Source: Sphingopyxis sp.
GTDB taxonomy: Bacteria; Pseudomonadota; Alphaproteobacteria; Sphingomonadales; Sphingomonadaceae
Direction of reading: 5' to 3'
Assembly: GCA_026125835.1 (NCBI GenBank)
Contig: JAHCKJ010000175.1
Location: 1 to 5,045 of the forward strand
DNA length: 5,045 nucleotides
Positions 4,728-5,045 of the stretch are shown in pieces. Each line of letters begins with the position of its first letter. Within the stretch, counting starts at the first letter, position 1. The notes below the pieces were generated by a model. It had not been told where the DNA came from. It ran no database searches and saw nothing but the letters and a program-made list of their open reading frames with translations. The position numbers were made by a program, and so were the translations under genes.

Positions 4728-5045
4728 TCAGCCGAAGCTGCCGCCCGACATGGCGTCGGAAAGCGAACAGGCGGCCGGCCCCAGAATGACGATGAACAGC
4801 ACCGGCAGAATGAACAGGATCAGCGGCACCGTCATGATCGCGGGCAGGCGTGCCGCCTTTTCTTCGGCGCGCATCATGCGTTCGTTGCGGAACTCGGCCG
4901 ACAGCACGCGCAGCGCGCTGGCGAGCGGCGTCCCGTATTTTTCGGTCTGGATCATGGTCGTCACCACACCCTTCACGGATTCCAGATTGACGCGGTAGGC
5001 GAGGTTTTCAAACGCCTGACGGCGCTCGGTCAAAAAGCCGAGTTC
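4728..5045 (-). CDS. tadC: TadC-like type II/IV secretion F-domain membrane protein, 3' part
   Basis: The last 105 residues of an integral membrane protein of the GspF/TadC family, which forms the inner-membrane platform of the Tad (Flp) pilus machine with TadB and the TadA ATPase. The gene enters from the right edge with its frame open at base 5045; the true start is outside. Visible features are LESVKGVVTTMIQTEKYGTP and LASALRVLSAEFRNERM, then MRAEEKAARLPAIMTVPLIL leading into a hydrophobic helix (VPLILFILPVLFIVILGP) near the C terminus. These are the conserved end of the T2SSF domain of TadC. It ends in a short tail SLSDAMSGGSFG and its transcript stops at the terminator beginning 28 bases further on. 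Neighbouring tad genes would be expected to the right, outside the window. Confidence 0.88.
   Translation of the reverse strand, partial: ELGFLTERRQAFENLAYRVNLESVKGVVTTMIQTEKYGTPLASALRVLSAEFRNERMMRAEEKAARLPAIMTVPLILFILPVLFIVILGPAACSLSDAMSGGSFG

Overview
The window is GC-rich chromosomal DNA with ordinary housekeeping and accessory genes and no sign of phage, transposon, CRISPR, rRNA or tRNA. The protein types point to an alphaproteobacterium, most likely Sphingomonadales (Sphingopyxis/Sphingomonas-like). These are an omega-amino-acid aminotransferase, a cold-shock protein next to a divergent IF-1, a PhoR-type kinase, a small Tat-exported protein and a TadC pilus protein. The taxonomic call rests on remembered family resemblance, not on a search.

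Layout from left to right. (1) The 3' end of a class III aminotransferase on the + strand (1-704) converges on a minus-strand cluster, and the two are separated by a hairpin that contains both stop codons. (2) The minus-strand cluster, in transcription order, is a CspA-family protein (1624-1418), an IF-1 paralogue (1414-1154), a 46-residue small protein (1123-983) and a 73-residue small protein (939-718). A leader with two possible hairpins lies before the cold-shock gene. (3) A PhoR-like sensor histidine kinase follows on the minus strand (3045-1813). It is divergent from (4) a short Tat-signal protein on the + strand (3195-3608), followed by (5) a fumarylacetoacetate hydrolase family enzyme (3666-4667). 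(6) A strong bidirectional terminator separates that enzyme from the 3' end of a convergent tadC (minus, 4728-5045).

The most interesting part is the cold-shock/IF-1 cluster. The csp and infA-like genes lie in the same reading frame, separated only by TGA and one sense codon. The infA-like gene starts with TTG and has no visible Shine-Dalgarno sequence, so its translation probably depends on csp translation (reinitiation), or less likely on stop readthrough. A 56-bp AT-rich patch then leads into a well-supported 46-residue gene that is short enough to be missed by gene callers. The rest of the window looks conventional. I do not see evidence of an entirely new system, but the csp-infA-small-protein module is a plausible translation or stress unit worth checking.
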